From Odontocerum albicorne (taxonomy: Eukaryota > Arthropoda > Insecta > Trichoptera > Odontoceridae): a DNA stretch of 64,000 nucleotides. The notes beneath the pieces are model-generated. The model searched no databases. It was given only the letters and a program-made list of their open reading frames with translations, and was not told the origin of the DNA. Positions 1 to 10,469 of this stretch are shown in pieces (the first letter of the stretch is position 1; the number at the start of each line of letters is the position of its first letter). The DNA lies in NCBI GenBank assembly GCA_949825065.1, contig OX463848.1, forward strand, positions 37,813,994 to 37,877,993. Direction: 5' to 3'. Made by a program: the position numbers and the translations under genes.

Positions 1-65
1 TGTCTGTTGCTCTGTCATATCTGCCTACCCCAGTACGGAAGCGGTGTGATGGTATTAATGTATGT
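1..65 (+). pseudogene. LINE-A RT tail, 3' end only
   Basis: Last ~60 bp of the LINE-A family, cut by the window edge. It matches the tail seen complete at 23109-23577, where the translation ends with a PAYPxREWxDGI motif followed by a TATGTATG run. Only the 3' end is visible here, so it is a 5'-truncated retrotransposon relic or the end of a longer copy outside the window. Confidence 0.6.
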
Positions 66-606
66 TGGTTACAACAGTGATTGAGAGATATATATTTTTG
101 ATCTGTAACCTCCGAATCAATACTTAAGTGTTTTATTAACTAGGCTCTCTCCGTGCTACATTTTTTTTACGTTTTAGATCCTGAAACGTTTTTTCTTTGA
201 CTGAAAGAAAATAAAAATAAAGCAATAGGAACGTTTGATAGTACGGTATAAAAAGAATGTGTAAATTTTTTCATCCCTTATTAACTTTTTCCACGAAAAA
301 GATATTATTTTTTTATATATTTAGTTCACAGCAATATTTCCATTTGTTTCCTTTACAGAAAGTAATAAAAAAAACTCATTGATGTTGCTTTTACGGATTG
401 AAAATTATACTTCAAACACCCTCAACAAAATTGAACTTGTCAAGCGCCATTATTGTCTTGTGTGGTGGTGGGCGCCGAGGGAGGGCATCCCACCACATTA
501 TATCCCATCCACCCCCTGAACTCTTTGTAATTTTAATGAAAATTCTTTTTTACAAAAAAATTCATGATTGATCTAAAAATCAAACCGTTCCAAATTTATA
601 TTATTG
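66..606. other. AT-rich DNA, no gene seen; one GC-rich hairpin
   Basis: No ORF or repeat recognised. A GC-rich imperfect inverted repeat lies at 461-497 (left arm tgtggtggtgggcgcc, right arm gggcatcccaccaca) in otherwise AT-rich sequence. Confidence 0.5.
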
Positions 607-745
607 ACACGATATTGTATTGTAATATACTTTCGTTTATACAGTAAAATCTAGCGGGTTTATTGCCATACGACAATTTCTTTCAATCAACCAGAAATAC
701 GTTAAGGAACCCATAAGTGAAAATCATACTGAAACCCTTTACTCA
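607..745 (-). mobile_element. SINE-1 fragment (body, no tRNA head)
   Basis: Antisense match to the SINE-1 body: the motif read here as gccatacgacaatttctttc followed by ccagaaatacgtt corresponds to the 'gccatgtggcaatctcttcc...ccagaaatatg' block shared by the other copies. The tRNA-like head is not recognisable, so the copy is truncated or diverged. Confidence 0.5.
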
Positions 746-989
746 AGTGATTGTTTTACCTAGACTTGATTAATTGGGCTTAGGGCAATGTTATTTTCTG
801 GCCATTTTCTGATTTTATTTTTACGTATGCTTATGGAAAAATGCATAGCACAAAATAAAAAGGTACGTTTTTCGTTAATGGAGATGGAAAAAACAAATGA
901 CCGCATGAAAAAAGGCAAGCGATGAAAAATATTACATTAATATTGTTAAATGTAAATTCACAGACTGTATAAGTATGCAGAAAGTAGAA

Positions 990-1056
990 TATGTATCAGT
1001 GAACGTGGAAAAAGACTGAACCCGATGAGCACCCTGAGATGCTTTGAGCATGTTAC
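990..1056 (+). pseudogene. LINE-A RT fragment
   Basis: About 65 bp corresponding to the LINE-A segment that encodes KSTLRWFGHVE in better copies (here gagcaccctgagatgctttg). It ends exactly where the 24-bp tandem repeat begins. Confidence 0.4.
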
Positions 1057-1128
1057 GGGTTACTAGAAATATCTACCGCCGGGTTACTCGAAATATCCAA
1101 CGGCGGGTTACTCGAAATATACAATAGG
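1057..1128. repeat. 24-bp tandem repeat, 3 copies
   Basis: Three contiguous 24-bp units starting gggttactcgaaatat at 1057, 1081 and 1105, with a few substitutions between units. It sits between two pieces of LINE-A whose order is reversed relative to the element: the later segment comes first. Confidence 0.8.
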
Positions 1129-1920
1129 CGAAAAAATCAATAGGACCCATAAACATACAGTTTAACCGGACAGTATCAAAATCTGATAAGATGATAGTCC
1201 ACAACAGTGTTTTAATACCATTTTTTATGTATAAGGGGAAAACGTGGATGTGGAAAAAGCCTAGTAAATTCGGTAGAAATGCGTGCATTTAGAAGAATAC
1301 ACAGGGTGACAATATTTGACAGAATACAGAATTAAGTATTGTAATTTATTTTTATGAAACACTGTTTGTTCCACTTTTTTGTGACGGTATAACCCTACCG
1401 GTTTCAAGGCTTTCACCTCATCTTCAGGGGAGCGCACTTGTTTGCGCTCCCCTGAAGATGAAGTGAAAGCCTTGAAACCGGTAGAGTTATACCGTCACAA
1501 AAAAGTGGAATAAACAGTGTTTGATAAAAATAAATTACAATGTATTTAAACCTCCACAACGTTAATGCCTTAACTATAAACCACATAACAGAATTAAGTG
1601 ATTAATAATGAATGTGAACTTAAGGATCTTGCATTGAGTAAGATGAATACCACTCTGAGATGGTTTGGATTTGTGGAACGAATGAATGAAAAAAAATCTA
1701 ACAAAACAAATACATAGTGTAAATGTGAGTGGAAGTTGTAGTAGCAGAAAATCAATGAAAGTAGAATTAGTTCAGGTAAATGATATATTGCAAGAAAGGT
1801 ATGTTAAAACCAGAGTAATTCTAAGGGTTATATGAGAAGGTGTATGAAGGTGAAAGAGGCTGAGGATGTGTGTCCGTCTCTGCCTACTCTGATAAGAAAA
1901 TGGCGTGATGATGATACATG
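1110..1920 (+). pseudogene. LINE-A reverse transcriptase C-terminal relic, split by a PLE
   Basis: Non-LTR retrotransposon RT C-terminal region in two blocks, ~1110-1337 and 1588-1920. Readable pieces include TVSKSDKMIVHNSVLIP (from ~1156), the EMRA-RRI block near 1278, the 'LRWFGxVERMN' block near 1655 and the 'MRRCM-V-EAEDVC' block near 1831. Frameshifts and stops prevent a continuous frame. The element is interrupted by the PLE foldback at 1338-1587, which is flanked by a 12-bp duplication of LINE-A sequence. A solo LTR begins immediately after its 3' end. Confidence 0.7.
1338..1587. mobile_element. Palindromic Penelope-like element end (foldback)
   Basis: A 250-bp inverted repeat. The left half holds ccctaccggtttcaagg and the right half its reverse complement, with the symmetry centre near 1440. 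The right half reads as the PLE C-terminal coding end (the LKPV motif of the copies at 23672 and 31722). The flanks carry a 12-bp target duplication, acagaattaagt, at 1326-1337 and 1588-1599. Only two inverted 3' ends remain. It could be a PLE arrangement with an inverted partial copy, or the product of one large deletion. Confidence 0.7.
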
Positions 1921-1921
1921 G

Positions 1922-2320
1922 TGTGGGCGTCCATATGCGCGGTCAATGACCGATGAAATGACCTTTGCATTCCTTAGCAATACAAAACAAACAAGTACCA
2001 AGTCCACGCGCCGGTCATTCAACTCATTGCCGGGAACGGAGCGCATTCCATGCTAGAGCGAGAACGCACCACATCTGTCTCGCCAGTTCCGTAAATAAAT
2101 TATCACCTACATACGACATTAATCGTTTTGCTGATGCAGAAACGAGACGACGAGATATCTTGCTCGCATTCCCGCACACACGCGGGAATAGTATAAATAC
2201 CTACGTTACAAATAAAATTCCTCTTTCCGCATTGCGATCGAAAACGTGTTTTATTTATCAACAAATCATCATCATCTCTCCCTCTAGGACACATTTCATA
2301 AAATGGTATATCTGTACTAT
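1922..2320 (+). mobile_element. Solo LTR (LTR retrotransposon), 3' edge uncertain
   Basis: Starts TGTGGGCG directly after the LINE-A tail. It shares its layout with the LTRs at 46168-46596 (minus) and 56999-57300: a 'gag(c)gagaacgcaccac' block, an inverted repeat just upstream of a TATA box (attcccgc...gcgggaat, then tataaata near 2192), a 'ctctttccgcattgcgatc' block and an 'acgtgttttattta' block. No gag-pol coding is adjacent, hence solo. The 3' end is judged only from loss of similarity. Confidence 0.6.
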
Positions 2321-2865
2321 ACTAATAACACAATGAAAACGATTGTTCCCTGTTTATTCTTAGAATAATCTCGAATGAAGTATTTCCTACTGAACAACAA
2401 GAACAAAAAAAAGCAATATTTAACTTCGAGTGAATTTCATTTTGCGTATAATTAATGAAGATATTATTTTTATATTTTACTTAAAAAACTTGGAATTGAA
2501 ATTTTATAAAAAGAAGTACTTGAAACTCAATTTTGAAGACTAATAAACACTTTAACTTTCAGGGGCAATCTTCTCAAAGCATAATTTATAAATTCAACAA
2601 TTAAAACATAAAAATAAATAATCTAGGAGTGAACTAATAAACATTTTTTATTTGAAATAAATATTAAGATAGAATGAAAGAAATTTAAGGTGTTTTTTTT
2701 AAACCTTAGAAAATATTATTTGGCAAAAAACAACACGAGTCGTGCTTTCCAAGAACGCTTTCAAATGCGACTTTAATACAGAATTAGTTGAAATTTTTCA
2801 AATATAATATACGAGTACATAAAATTTGTGAACGAATTTCAAGTAATATTTCGCTGGAAGAATTA
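2321..2865. other. AT-rich DNA, nothing recognised
   Basis: No repeat match within the window and no ORF with a familiar motif. Confidence 0.4.
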
Positions 2866-3265
2866 TATGTTAGTTTTGTAATTTTGTGTGATAATTATAA
2901 TAAATGGACAATTATTATAGCGCCGTTTAGAAAACAAATTCTCCTCAAGGGCGCTCGAACTTGGGATTCGAACCCACTATTATTGACAGATAAGAAATAC
3001 TATAAAATTAATTAGATGAGGTTCTTCCCCGCATCTACAAATTTGCTAAGAAATCTGCAGAAAACTTACCAAGGGAAGACGAGCTACACAGAAAGAAACC
3101 TTTGCAGATCTTTCGACATGTGAAAGTAATATATTCGGCTTTAGGTGTAGTGTAATGTATTGTATAGTGTTCATATAACATCATAAATTTTGATAAGACC
3201 TCCCAAAAAGAGGGTGTCTTCGATTGCTTCCTAAAGCTACGTACGCCGCCCGTATCTTTAACTAA
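2866..3265 (+). repeat. REP-1 dispersed repeat
   Basis: About 400 bp shared with 22790, 27650, 35240 and 52720. Markers in order: 'tatagcgcc.tttag', 'ctcgaacttgggattcgaac', 'cttccccgcatctac', 'gaaaacttaccaaggg', 'cagatctttcgacatg' and 'gcttcctaaagc'. The reverse strand of the second marker contains a GGTTCGAATCC pol III B-box match, so an antisense tRNA-related SINE is possible, but I could not place an A box. Otherwise unclassified. Confidence 0.65.
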
Positions 3266-4410
3266 TTAAGATGTTGACCATTCCAGGATACAGGATAAGC
3301 AACGACAAAAGCTCTATCATACTATAATACCCCATCCTATTGGATCGATTTGGAACAAATTGGACCTTGAAGTTCTAAGGCCCTCCTAAGGAACGTTTTA
3401 CAAACATTAATTCGAAATATACAATGGAGACATTCTATTAAGGAACTTGAATACAAAGAGGCAAAGTTTGAACATTCACGACACTTGAACGATATAATTG
3501 AAATTAAAATTAACAATAAAACAATTATGGCCTACGGTTTGTCATACCTTTGAGTGAAATGATCGATGGTCCATCGTAGAGTTAAAATAGAGAGATGCCA
3601 ACTAGTACTGAAATATATACAAAACAAAAACGAAAGTCCTTGTGGATTTATTGAAACAAGACTCTGAAAAGAAGTAATTCGTTAAAGGGTTACGAATAGG
3701 TTTACGAGTTTATCTAACAATAATTTCCCATTTCCAATAATAGGGGATGCAAAACGAAATGAAATGGTAAAATCAGTTATGACAAGTCTGGCGAAGATAA
3801 GAATTCACGGCGTATATATACTCAATAGAATCATAATCCTTCTAGTGAAATTTCTAGTATTCTCAATGATACTGTTTGAAACAGGAACACTACTGTTGAA
3901 AAAGAAGGAAAGAAACATGATGAACTCTTTTCAGATGCTGTGTACCCTAAGGGCTGCAAACCACTTCTTTATCATTCAATAATAAGTGATTATAGAAAAA
4001 CCTCCAACAACACGCAGGAAAATAATTGTTACATACTTTGTCAGAATGAACAAAAAAAGTCGTGAGATCACGAGGATATTTGAGGGATAATGAGTTTGAG
4101 GAATGACTCTTACTTGAGGGATGAACAAAATAAAATAATTAAAACGATCCCTTTTAAGCGCTGCATTTAACATGATCCAGAACCAAGGAGGGAAAAAATT
4201 GTGCGCGAAATTCCAGATATACTCGTAGCAGAGGACCACAAAACTTAACATTGAGTTCGCAATGAAAACGAAGAGAGAATTTTCTTTAATTTACACTTAA
4301 TTTCATGTTTGATTTATTAATTTATCTTGGTGACATAAATACTGTTTTACACATTTTTTCCTTCTTATTATATCCCGAATCTTATTATATCCCGAATCTC
4401 CTTCTTATTA
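3266..4410. other. AT-rich DNA, no gene seen
   Basis: No recognisable coding. A ~25-bp stretch at 3336 (cctattggatcgattt) recurs inverted near 8857. A 17-bp direct duplication (ttattatatcccgaatc) lies at about 4366-4400. TACTCGTA occurs at 4220. Confidence 0.4.
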
Positions 4411-4566
4411 TAAGACGACCTCCGCGGCCTGGTAGTAAGACGCTTGTCTGCCGATTTGGAGGTTGCGGGTTGTTTCCCAGTCTGGTTTTCACTTAGAGCC
4501 CATTTAAAACATCTTTCTGGTTGGTTGGAAGAGATTGCCACATGGCAATAAACTCGCCAGGTGAAA
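4411..4566 (+). mobile_element. SINE-1, nearly full length
   Basis: tRNA-derived head from 4415 (cctccgcggcctggtagtaagacg, the A-box region) and a degraded B box (ggttgcgggttgtttcccag), then the body: ctggttttcactta, ttctggttggttggaag, agattgccacatggcaataa. Transcription by RNA polymerase III is expected for the family. The insert between head and body is shorter than in the 61-kb copy. Confidence 0.7.
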
Positions 4567-5535
4567 TAAAAAATAATCTTATTTCAAAAGCCTTTCATAT
4601 TTCAAATCTCTTCGAAATTATCATCAAGTCTAAGAACTTCTCCAAAATGCTGAAACTTAACATTTTTAGCACCTCAATCAAATCATTGTATCTATACGAG
4701 GGCAAAATCTGGACCTCGGACGTAAAATAAAACAAATACACGATTTAAAAAAAACTTGAAATGTATATACGAGTACATTAAAAAAATTATAAAAAACAAT
4801 GTATTTATAAACATTAAATATTATACATATGTGTGTAGTAATTAATAAAAATAAATCAGTAATAAATAGCCAAGGAATGTAAAAAACGCCCCTCTTTGGG
4901 AATGCCGGTCGGTAGAACAATCACACTGTTGAACTGCATGTATCTTCAAATACACGTTTTCATATGTCACTTAATTTCTTCAGGAAAACACCATGAAATT
5001 TAGTAGATTCCAGTTTATAATTTTATTTTAAAGTTGTCTATAACATGCTTTCATATGTTTTAATGTTATTCCTATAAATTTTCTATTATAAATTTTTGTC
5101 AAATTTTGAACTATTTTGATTTTTTTGTTGATATACCTGTTATGTGTAAGGTACTTTAAAAAGTAAAATAAACAAATAAAATAAAAATTTCAAGTGCTCC
5201 TTTACTTTTCTTTTTATTTTGCGACTCATTTTCTGTATTTTTTTTAATAAAATATACTCCTTTAAAGCCTTGAATAAATAAAAATAAAAATAAAGCTAAC
5301 ATTTTCCCTAGTCATGAGAAAGACATTTGTCACAAAAGTCTTGTAAATTTGAAATATCCTCGGAAGAAATAAATTCAACCATTGGGTATTGTGTGCAAAA
5401 CAGAGGTCGATAAATCAAAACTAGGAAATTTATCGTCCCCTCAATAATAGCGGGGGTTGGAAACTAGACTGGGTAATTTTGCTATATCAATAAAAGGCAA
5501 AATGTTAAACATAGTTTCACTAATTTACTGTGGAT
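4567..5535. other. AT-rich DNA, nothing recognised
   Basis: Long A/T runs and no repeat family found. TACGAGTA occurs at 4768. Confidence 0.4.
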
Positions 5536-5539
5536 ATTT

Positions 5540-5590
5540 GGAGGGTTTCATGTTCGATTTCTGATGGAACCCGAAAAAAAAGTCTGATAA
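5540..5590 (+). mobile_element. SINE-1 fragment around the B box
   Basis: gttcgatttctgatggaacc resembles the B-box and downstream block of SINE-1 (gttcgattcccgttggaacc at 62514). Only about 50 bp are recognisable. Confidence 0.4.
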
Positions 5591-5735
5591 AATACAATCG
5601 TTTATCTGAAAAAAATACTCGCATATGCTAGACGTGTGAGTATTGTTGCATATTTACGTGTTGTAGAATTGATAAAACATGCAATGGTGAACTGCGAGCT
5701 TCGTGCCCATTTTAGTGGCTATTTTTTTTAATACA

Positions 5736-5905
5736 CTTTGCATAGATTTCTCCTGTTACGCAAAAAGAGGCTGGTTCTAGTTAACTTATTCGTAAGAAAG
5801 AATATCAGCACGGATTCTACTCCCACTTCTAAGTTGGGCCGAGAATATATCCACAGTGTCACTCAGTTGGTTCAATATCTATATACTGAGTGTTTAACCA
5901 TGATA
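5736..5905 (+). repeat. REP-2 dispersed repeat, partial
   Basis: Shares atttctcctgttacgcaaa, gagaatatatccacagtgtc and cagttggttcaatatct with the better copies at 21653-21902 and 36087-36332. This copy is the most diverged. Class unknown. Confidence 0.6.
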
Positions 5906-6039
5906 AAACCCGAAAGCTCATTTGAAAGGGATGAAGATAATTTTGTCTCCAAGTCACACTCTTAAATTGGTCCAACGCCAATTCTAATGAATGAGTAGGA
6001 TTCTTTTTAACTATAACAGTAACATGATTTATCATATCA

Positions 6040-6155
6040 ATATTTAAAAAAAAAACCAGAGTGAATGTATTTTCTTTAAATGGATACCAATGGGAATCAA
6101 AACTGATACCTTATCGTTTGGAAGCTAACGTTTTGGTAACTAGGATTCTATATTT
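6040..6155 (-). mobile_element. SINE-1 head, degraded
   Basis: On the minus strand it reads as a SINE-1 head: 'cctagttaccaaaacgttagc' at the A-box position and 'gattcccattggtatcc' at and after the B box. First of four antisense SINE-1 pieces in 700 bp. Confidence 0.45.
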
Positions 6156-6209
6156 TTTTTTAAATCCGTGACGTTTTTGACCATATTGTTGACTAGTACA
6201 TTTTAGCAA

Positions 6210-6335
6210 TAATGCCGCAAATGAACTCCTTCATCAGACTTGAACCTTTTATTGTATGGATACCATGGGGAGTTGACCCTGTTACCCTTAAACTGAAGCG
6301 TCTTACTGACTTGGCGATAGAGATACTCGTAACTA
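6210..6335 (-). mobile_element. SINE-1 head, degraded
   Basis: The minus strand reads gccaagtcagtaagacgc near 6320 (A-box region) and 'gtcaactccccatggtatcc' near 6265 (B-box region and downstream block). Confidence 0.45.
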
Positions 6336-6365
6336 TTTATCTCCAATATTGTTTTAAATATTGTA

Positions 6366-6560
6366 TTTAACTTTCGTCGTATACAGTACAACTTGGCGAG
6401 CATATTGCAATATCTTCCAGCCAACCAGAATAATCTTAAAGAGACCTTAAATGAAAACCAGACTGGAACTCTTTTTTTTTTATTTGAATTTTAAAAATCT
6501 GGGTTTTTCCTGATTGAAAGACAGGTGTCTTACCAAGCAAGCTTCATTGGTCGTCAATTA
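6366..6560 (-). mobile_element. SINE-1, nearly full length
   Basis: The minus-strand element has the SINE-1 3' block (reverse of 'gtcgtatacagtacaacttgg'), then 'cttccagccaaccagaa', 'gaaaaccagactgg' and a head with 'gacaggtgtcttaccaagc'. A T-rich run follows the ctggttttc block. Confidence 0.65.
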
Positions 6561-6574
6561 AACTCTCATTATAT

Positions 6575-6740
6575 ACAGTACAACCAGGTGGACTTTTTGC
6601 CATGTAGTAATTTCTTCTAACCATACGAAATCATTTGAAAGAGGTTTCAATTGAAAACCAGACTGATCTCCTTTTTGAAATAAAGAACCCGTAACCCTCA
6701 AACTGTAAGATGGGTGTCTTACCAAATAGACCAAAGAGAT
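6575..6740 (-). mobile_element. SINE-1, nearly full length
   Basis: Same order of blocks as the previous copy: 'atacagtacaaccaggtgg', 'ttgccatgtagtaatttctt', 'gaaaaccagactg' and a head with 'gatgggtgtcttaccaa'. Same orientation as its neighbours. Confidence 0.65.
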
Positions 6741-6744
6741 TATG

Positions 6745-7160
6745 TTGTTTAATTTCTTGAAACAATTTTGTTTAAAATTGTATTTAATCTGGTCAGTAAT
6801 TACACCAAGTCTTTATAATCATCGCAAAGCCGGGTTCAGAAGCTTGTTATAAATCTATATCTATTGGTTCTGGGCTGGAGTTATGGACGGGCGAGGCCCA
6901 CTGAAAACTTTGCGAGCGCCACTTCAATATTAATTGGACACGTAGTCATTTAACTTAACTTATTGCATGTTTTGTAAACTTGTACTTAAACTTTATCAGT
7001 TTCTTTCCTTTATAACTTTATTTTTATTTTTCATGATTAAGTATTTCCGTTTAGATAGTACGAAAAGTTTGAAGAGAACTATAAAAACGTGACAAAGCCA
7101 TAGAATCAAATTCTGAAAGGTAAGAAACATTTATAACAAGAGAGTACGCCTGACGAGGTG
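6745..7160. other. No gene seen
   Basis: No repeat or motif recognised. Confidence 0.4.
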
Positions 7161-7166
7161 TATAGA

Positions 7167-7290
7167 TATCTTCTTCTTCCCAGTGTCATGTCAGGTCCCC
7201 CCAACGTTGAATATCACCTGAAAGTAGGCATCTTTGTCCCCGGTAGCCAACACCTCTTCGGCTTTCTATTTTGCCTTGGATGATCAGGTT
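7167..7290 (-). pseudogene. LINE-K RT tail fragment
   Basis: The minus strand translates to GKIESRRGVGYRGQ and, further on, a 'GDIQRWGDLT' block. This resembles the GKxxGRRGxGR...WL-NIRxW region near the C-terminus of RTE/Jockey-type reverse transcriptases. Short and stopped; family call is by motif only. Confidence 0.45.
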
Positions 7291-7311
7291 TTACAGAAGA
7301 TACTCGTATAT

Positions 7312-7405
7312 AGATATCACAGAAGCGAAATATGTGTGTCAGGTTCGAATGAAGAATATATTCGCTCGGTATGCCTACCCCTATAGAAAATTGACTTACA
7401 TAGCC
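7312..7405 (+). pseudogene. LINE-A RT tail fragment
   Basis: Translates as DITEAKYVCQVR followed by 'ARYAYPYRKLTY', matching the LINE-A ending DVEEAKYVCRDR...PAYPxREW. Opposite strand to LINE-K just upstream. Confidence 0.5.
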
Positions 7406-7439
7406 ATTTATTTAATACTTCATTCTAAAATAATCTGAC

Positions 7440-7495
7440 ATACTTATTACCAGACGGCAATCTCTACCTATCAACCAGACAAAAATAAGTAAAGG
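7440..7495 (-). mobile_element. SINE-1 body fragment
   Basis: acggcaatctctacctatc and ccagacaaaaataag match the antisense SINE-1 body block. The same truncated form recurs at 52420. Confidence 0.4.
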
Positions 7496-7499
7496 AAGT

Positions 7500-8550
7500 T
7501 ACTAGTACACTGTTGCAAAATTCATGAACAATACATGGTACATATCATCAATCAAAATGTTAAGGAAGAGATGGGGAAGAGAAAAGGGAAAATGGTAATG
7601 AAACACATTATAACTTAAAATTAAGAGTTATTCAGTCGCTTTTTAATTTTCAGTAGCACCAACGAGTACCCAAAACCTCCACTTTTTACTTTGTCTTCTA
7701 TTAAGCTTGTCACTTGTTCTGCAAAAATGAGAACACTCTTTCATTTTCGATCAAACCAGGAGTCAAGAGGAAGCTTCTTGCAACCCAAAGGAGAACCAAT
7801 TTATTAACGCTGGAATAAGTACGTCACCATTTATTTTTTAAACTTGTATTTAGGATACCTTTTAAAATCGTTGAAGGATATTCAGGCTTAAAAGGAAAAA
7901 AAATCAATGTCAGGCAATTTACTGTTAACCGTCAGGTTGCCTTCAAATCGCAAATTGCTAAAACATTTTTCACGAAGAATCCATCACGTAAGCATATTTG
8001 CCGACATATATAAATATAAAGTTTGTCCTTCGGCATAAGCCATTTATATCCAGCGAATAATTTTTCAATATATTTTCATGTTGGCAAGCTTTTTATCAAA
8101 ACCTTAATGTACCAAATACGAAAGTAAATAAGAAAATATGGAAAATTAAAGCAGACTATTAATATTACTTTACAATTCATTCTCGTAAAAAAGATTACTG
8201 TTTACTAATAATGTCGAATTTCTAAATTTTATAAATGTTACATATTTGATGTCTATCTTGTTATTAAACTCTCTTATGATAGACATACTATACAGGTTTT
8301 GTGGTGTCTTCGGGGTTCTATAACCTTAGACAACTGAATTTTGTAAATTAGTAAATTTGAAGTTCGATGTATTCCAACAAAATAAATAAACCCTCTTATT
8401 TATTCATTGTATCGCGTCTGAATTCTTGAAAAATTACTTATTGTCTGCCTGTTTCACAAATTTGTAGACTCCAGTTTATTTTCTGAGCAGTTGCTACATT
8501 TATATATGGTGGTCATAAATAAAGGGTGTTTTTTTGGGTGTGATAAGATT
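7500..8550. other. AT-rich DNA, no gene seen
   Basis: No repeat family or ORF motif recognised in about 1 kb. Confidence 0.4.
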
Positions 8551-8554
8551 TTGA

Positions 8555-8764
8555 ATTGATAATTTTCTTTGGGGTTACGTTAAATTACAGATTTACACCA
8601 ACGAACCCAAGATTCCTGATGAACTTGAGGCCAACATTTGTCGGGTTATTGACGCCATACAGCCGGAAATGCTCCACCGAGTCATCGAAAATTAGCGTGA
8701 TCGAATTGGCCAGTGCAAAAAAAGCCGTGGAAGCTATTTGGGCGATATCTTGTTTAAATCATAA
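8555..8764 (+). pseudogene. Transposase C-terminus (IS630/Tc1/mariner superfamily), one stop
   Basis: From 8570 the frame reads WGYVKLQIYTNEPKIPDELE and continues with the 'INxxMLxRVxEN-RDRxxxC...GDILFK' pattern to a TAA at 8762-8764. This is the typical end of a DDE_3-type transposase: the xLWGYxK segment follows the third catalytic acidic residue, then a helix with MLxRV and a final H/Y-xxDILFK. One in-frame TAG replaces the expected Trp after VIEN. The catalytic domain is missing upstream. The relic at 10193 covers the preceding part of the same protein type but lies downstream, so these are two copies. Confidence 0.65.
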
Positions 8765-8969
8765 ACGGCATGAAATATTCTTTCAAATTAAACCTCTCGA
8801 ATTTGTCTAAGAGATGTGAGGTTAACTTCTTCTTCATCTTATAAATTGATTGTTTCGAATCGATCCAATAGGGTGAGATATTATGACAAGGTTTTTACCG
8901 TTGCTGATGATGTGGTGAGAATGGTTCGCCCTAAATAATAAAAAAATGAATGACGTGCGTAATTTAGGA

Positions 8970-9165
8970 AGCACTTGAAAACACTTTGCACTATATATTT
9001 GTTTGGTTAGTCTTGATTCATTAATTTGTTCTACATGCCTAAAGCATCTTCGCAGACTCTTTTTCATCTTACTTAATAAATAAGCCTATATTCTCATTGG
9101 TCTCTTACCACTTGATTCACTTTCACACTTACCACATATTTCTTATTGCTCGTGTTTGTAAAGTA
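8970..9165 (-). pseudogene. LINE-A RT fragment
   Basis: The minus strand reads MKKSLRRCFRHVEQINESR and then TKQIYSAK, matching LINE-A KMKKSTLRWFGHVERMNEER...TKQIHSV. Frame is lost on both sides. Similarity fades into AT-rich DNA toward 8830. Confidence 0.65.
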
Positions 9166-9730
9166 TTTATTTGAATTTGACTTTTAAATATAAAAGTTGG
9201 TATTTTAAAATGATAATTAGAAATGGGTTAAGAAGTAAGAAGACATAATTGAATGAGGAGGCCTTTGAATTAATATGGCATGAAGTGATATATATTTTGA
9301 TAAAATATATAATTTATTAAAAGGGCTATCAGATTTAATGGACACTTCCCAGCAGTTGGGTGGAAAAGAGTTAAGTTAGTGAAATTTTCAATTTTCCACT
9401 CCGCGATATTTGCGCCCGTCGAAATTTTGGCGGAATTGAATTTCGAAGAGAGCAATGTCTACTGAAAATTTCTTCGACGATGAAGGGAATTCCAATCAAC
9501 GGGGAAAAGACAGTGCCTGAAGGGGCAGGAAAGTGAAACATGAGCGAGAACCACACTATATTTTGTTTTTAAGTTTAAACGTGGTCTAAACCAATACTGA
9601 TGTATCACTGAAACCCAAAAGTTTCCGGTAAGGTGATGTTAAAACTTGATACCTCTACCGTTAACAGTGCGTTAACTAAAACAAATAGAATACGTATTGT
9701 TTCATTATGTTCTGAAATGTAAAAAAATGA
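9166..9730. other. No gene seen
   Basis: AT-rich, with a somewhat GC-richer patch at 9400-9550 that shows no recognised motif. Confidence 0.4.
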
Positions 9731-9732
9731 TG

Positions 9733-9866
9733 TCGCGTGATTGTCAAGTTTCCTTAACAGAAGGATGTTTACGAAGAAGATTTTCCGTGGACAGCGTCTA
9801 AACGTCGTTTAATTTCTGTTGTCGAACTTTTCCCCTCTTTTTGCAAAAAACTTGATAACCGCGCGA
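9733..9866. mobile_element. MITE-1, short inverted-repeat element
   Basis: A 134-bp unit with imperfect terminal inverted repeats: left TCGCGTGATTGTCAAG, right end reading TCGCGCGGTTATCAAG on the minus strand. The interior holds 'gtggacagcgtctaaacgtc' and 'tttctgttgtcgaac'. Both interior blocks recur, in forward and inverted form, at 40330-40555. No target duplication could be fixed, so the superfamily is open. Confidence 0.55.
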
Positions 9867-10192
9867 TATTCAATTTTTAACAATTCATAATGTAACAAAA
9901 CAACACGTCTTCTATTGGCTCTAGTTGATACACAGGGTAGTCACTGAAAGATTGAAGGGTTTGAAAAAGTCGTAACTTGTTCAGTTTCAATCTTTTTTAT
10001 AGGTTATAGAGCTTTACTACTCCTAAATACTCAGCAGCGCTTGCAGTACGCCATTTGAATTTAGCACCTTACTAGATATAACAAATTTTTGAATAACTTG
10101 AGACCCCTTTTCATTTAAATGAGTACATCACCAAACAAAACTGTAGATTTAGGTTTACTGAAAATCCCAAGAAATTATATCAGCATAAATTG

Positions 10193-10415
10193 CATCCCCA
10201 AAAATGCACTGTTTGGAGCGATTTTATGGCTGAAAGAGTTATCGGCCCCTATTTCTTTGAAAATGGAGAAGGTCAGCCAGAAAAAAAATAACGGTGCCCT
10301 CTACAGGATAATGCTTGAAATTTTTTCACACCCGGTGATTGAATCTAATCAGGAGATATGTTTCCAACAGGATAAAGCTACTGCGCATACTGCCAGGGTG
10401 ACGATAGCAGTGTGC
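10193..10415 (+). pseudogene. Transposase DDE-domain relic (IS630/Tc1/mariner superfamily)
   Basis: From 10193 the frame reads HPQKCTVW, then MAERVIGPYFFENGEGQPEKK to a stop, and shifts by one to NNGALYRIMLEIFSHPVI and ICFQQDKATAHTARV. This is the mid-domain of a DDE_3-type transposase. 'FQQDxATAHTA' carries the second catalytic Asp and its flanking His; the Gly usually found before it is Lys here. The first and third acidic residues are absent and the frame is broken, so it is inactive. Same protein type and strand as 8555-8764. Confidence 0.75.
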
Positions 10416-10469
10416 GCAGTACAGCGTTGTACATCCTTCAGCCTTTCATGGACCACCCTATACTACTGA

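Noticed and set aside
8555..10415. One transposase gene spanning 8.5-10.4 kb
   Set aside because: The C-terminal part lies upstream of the middle part on the same strand, so they cannot be one collinear gene.
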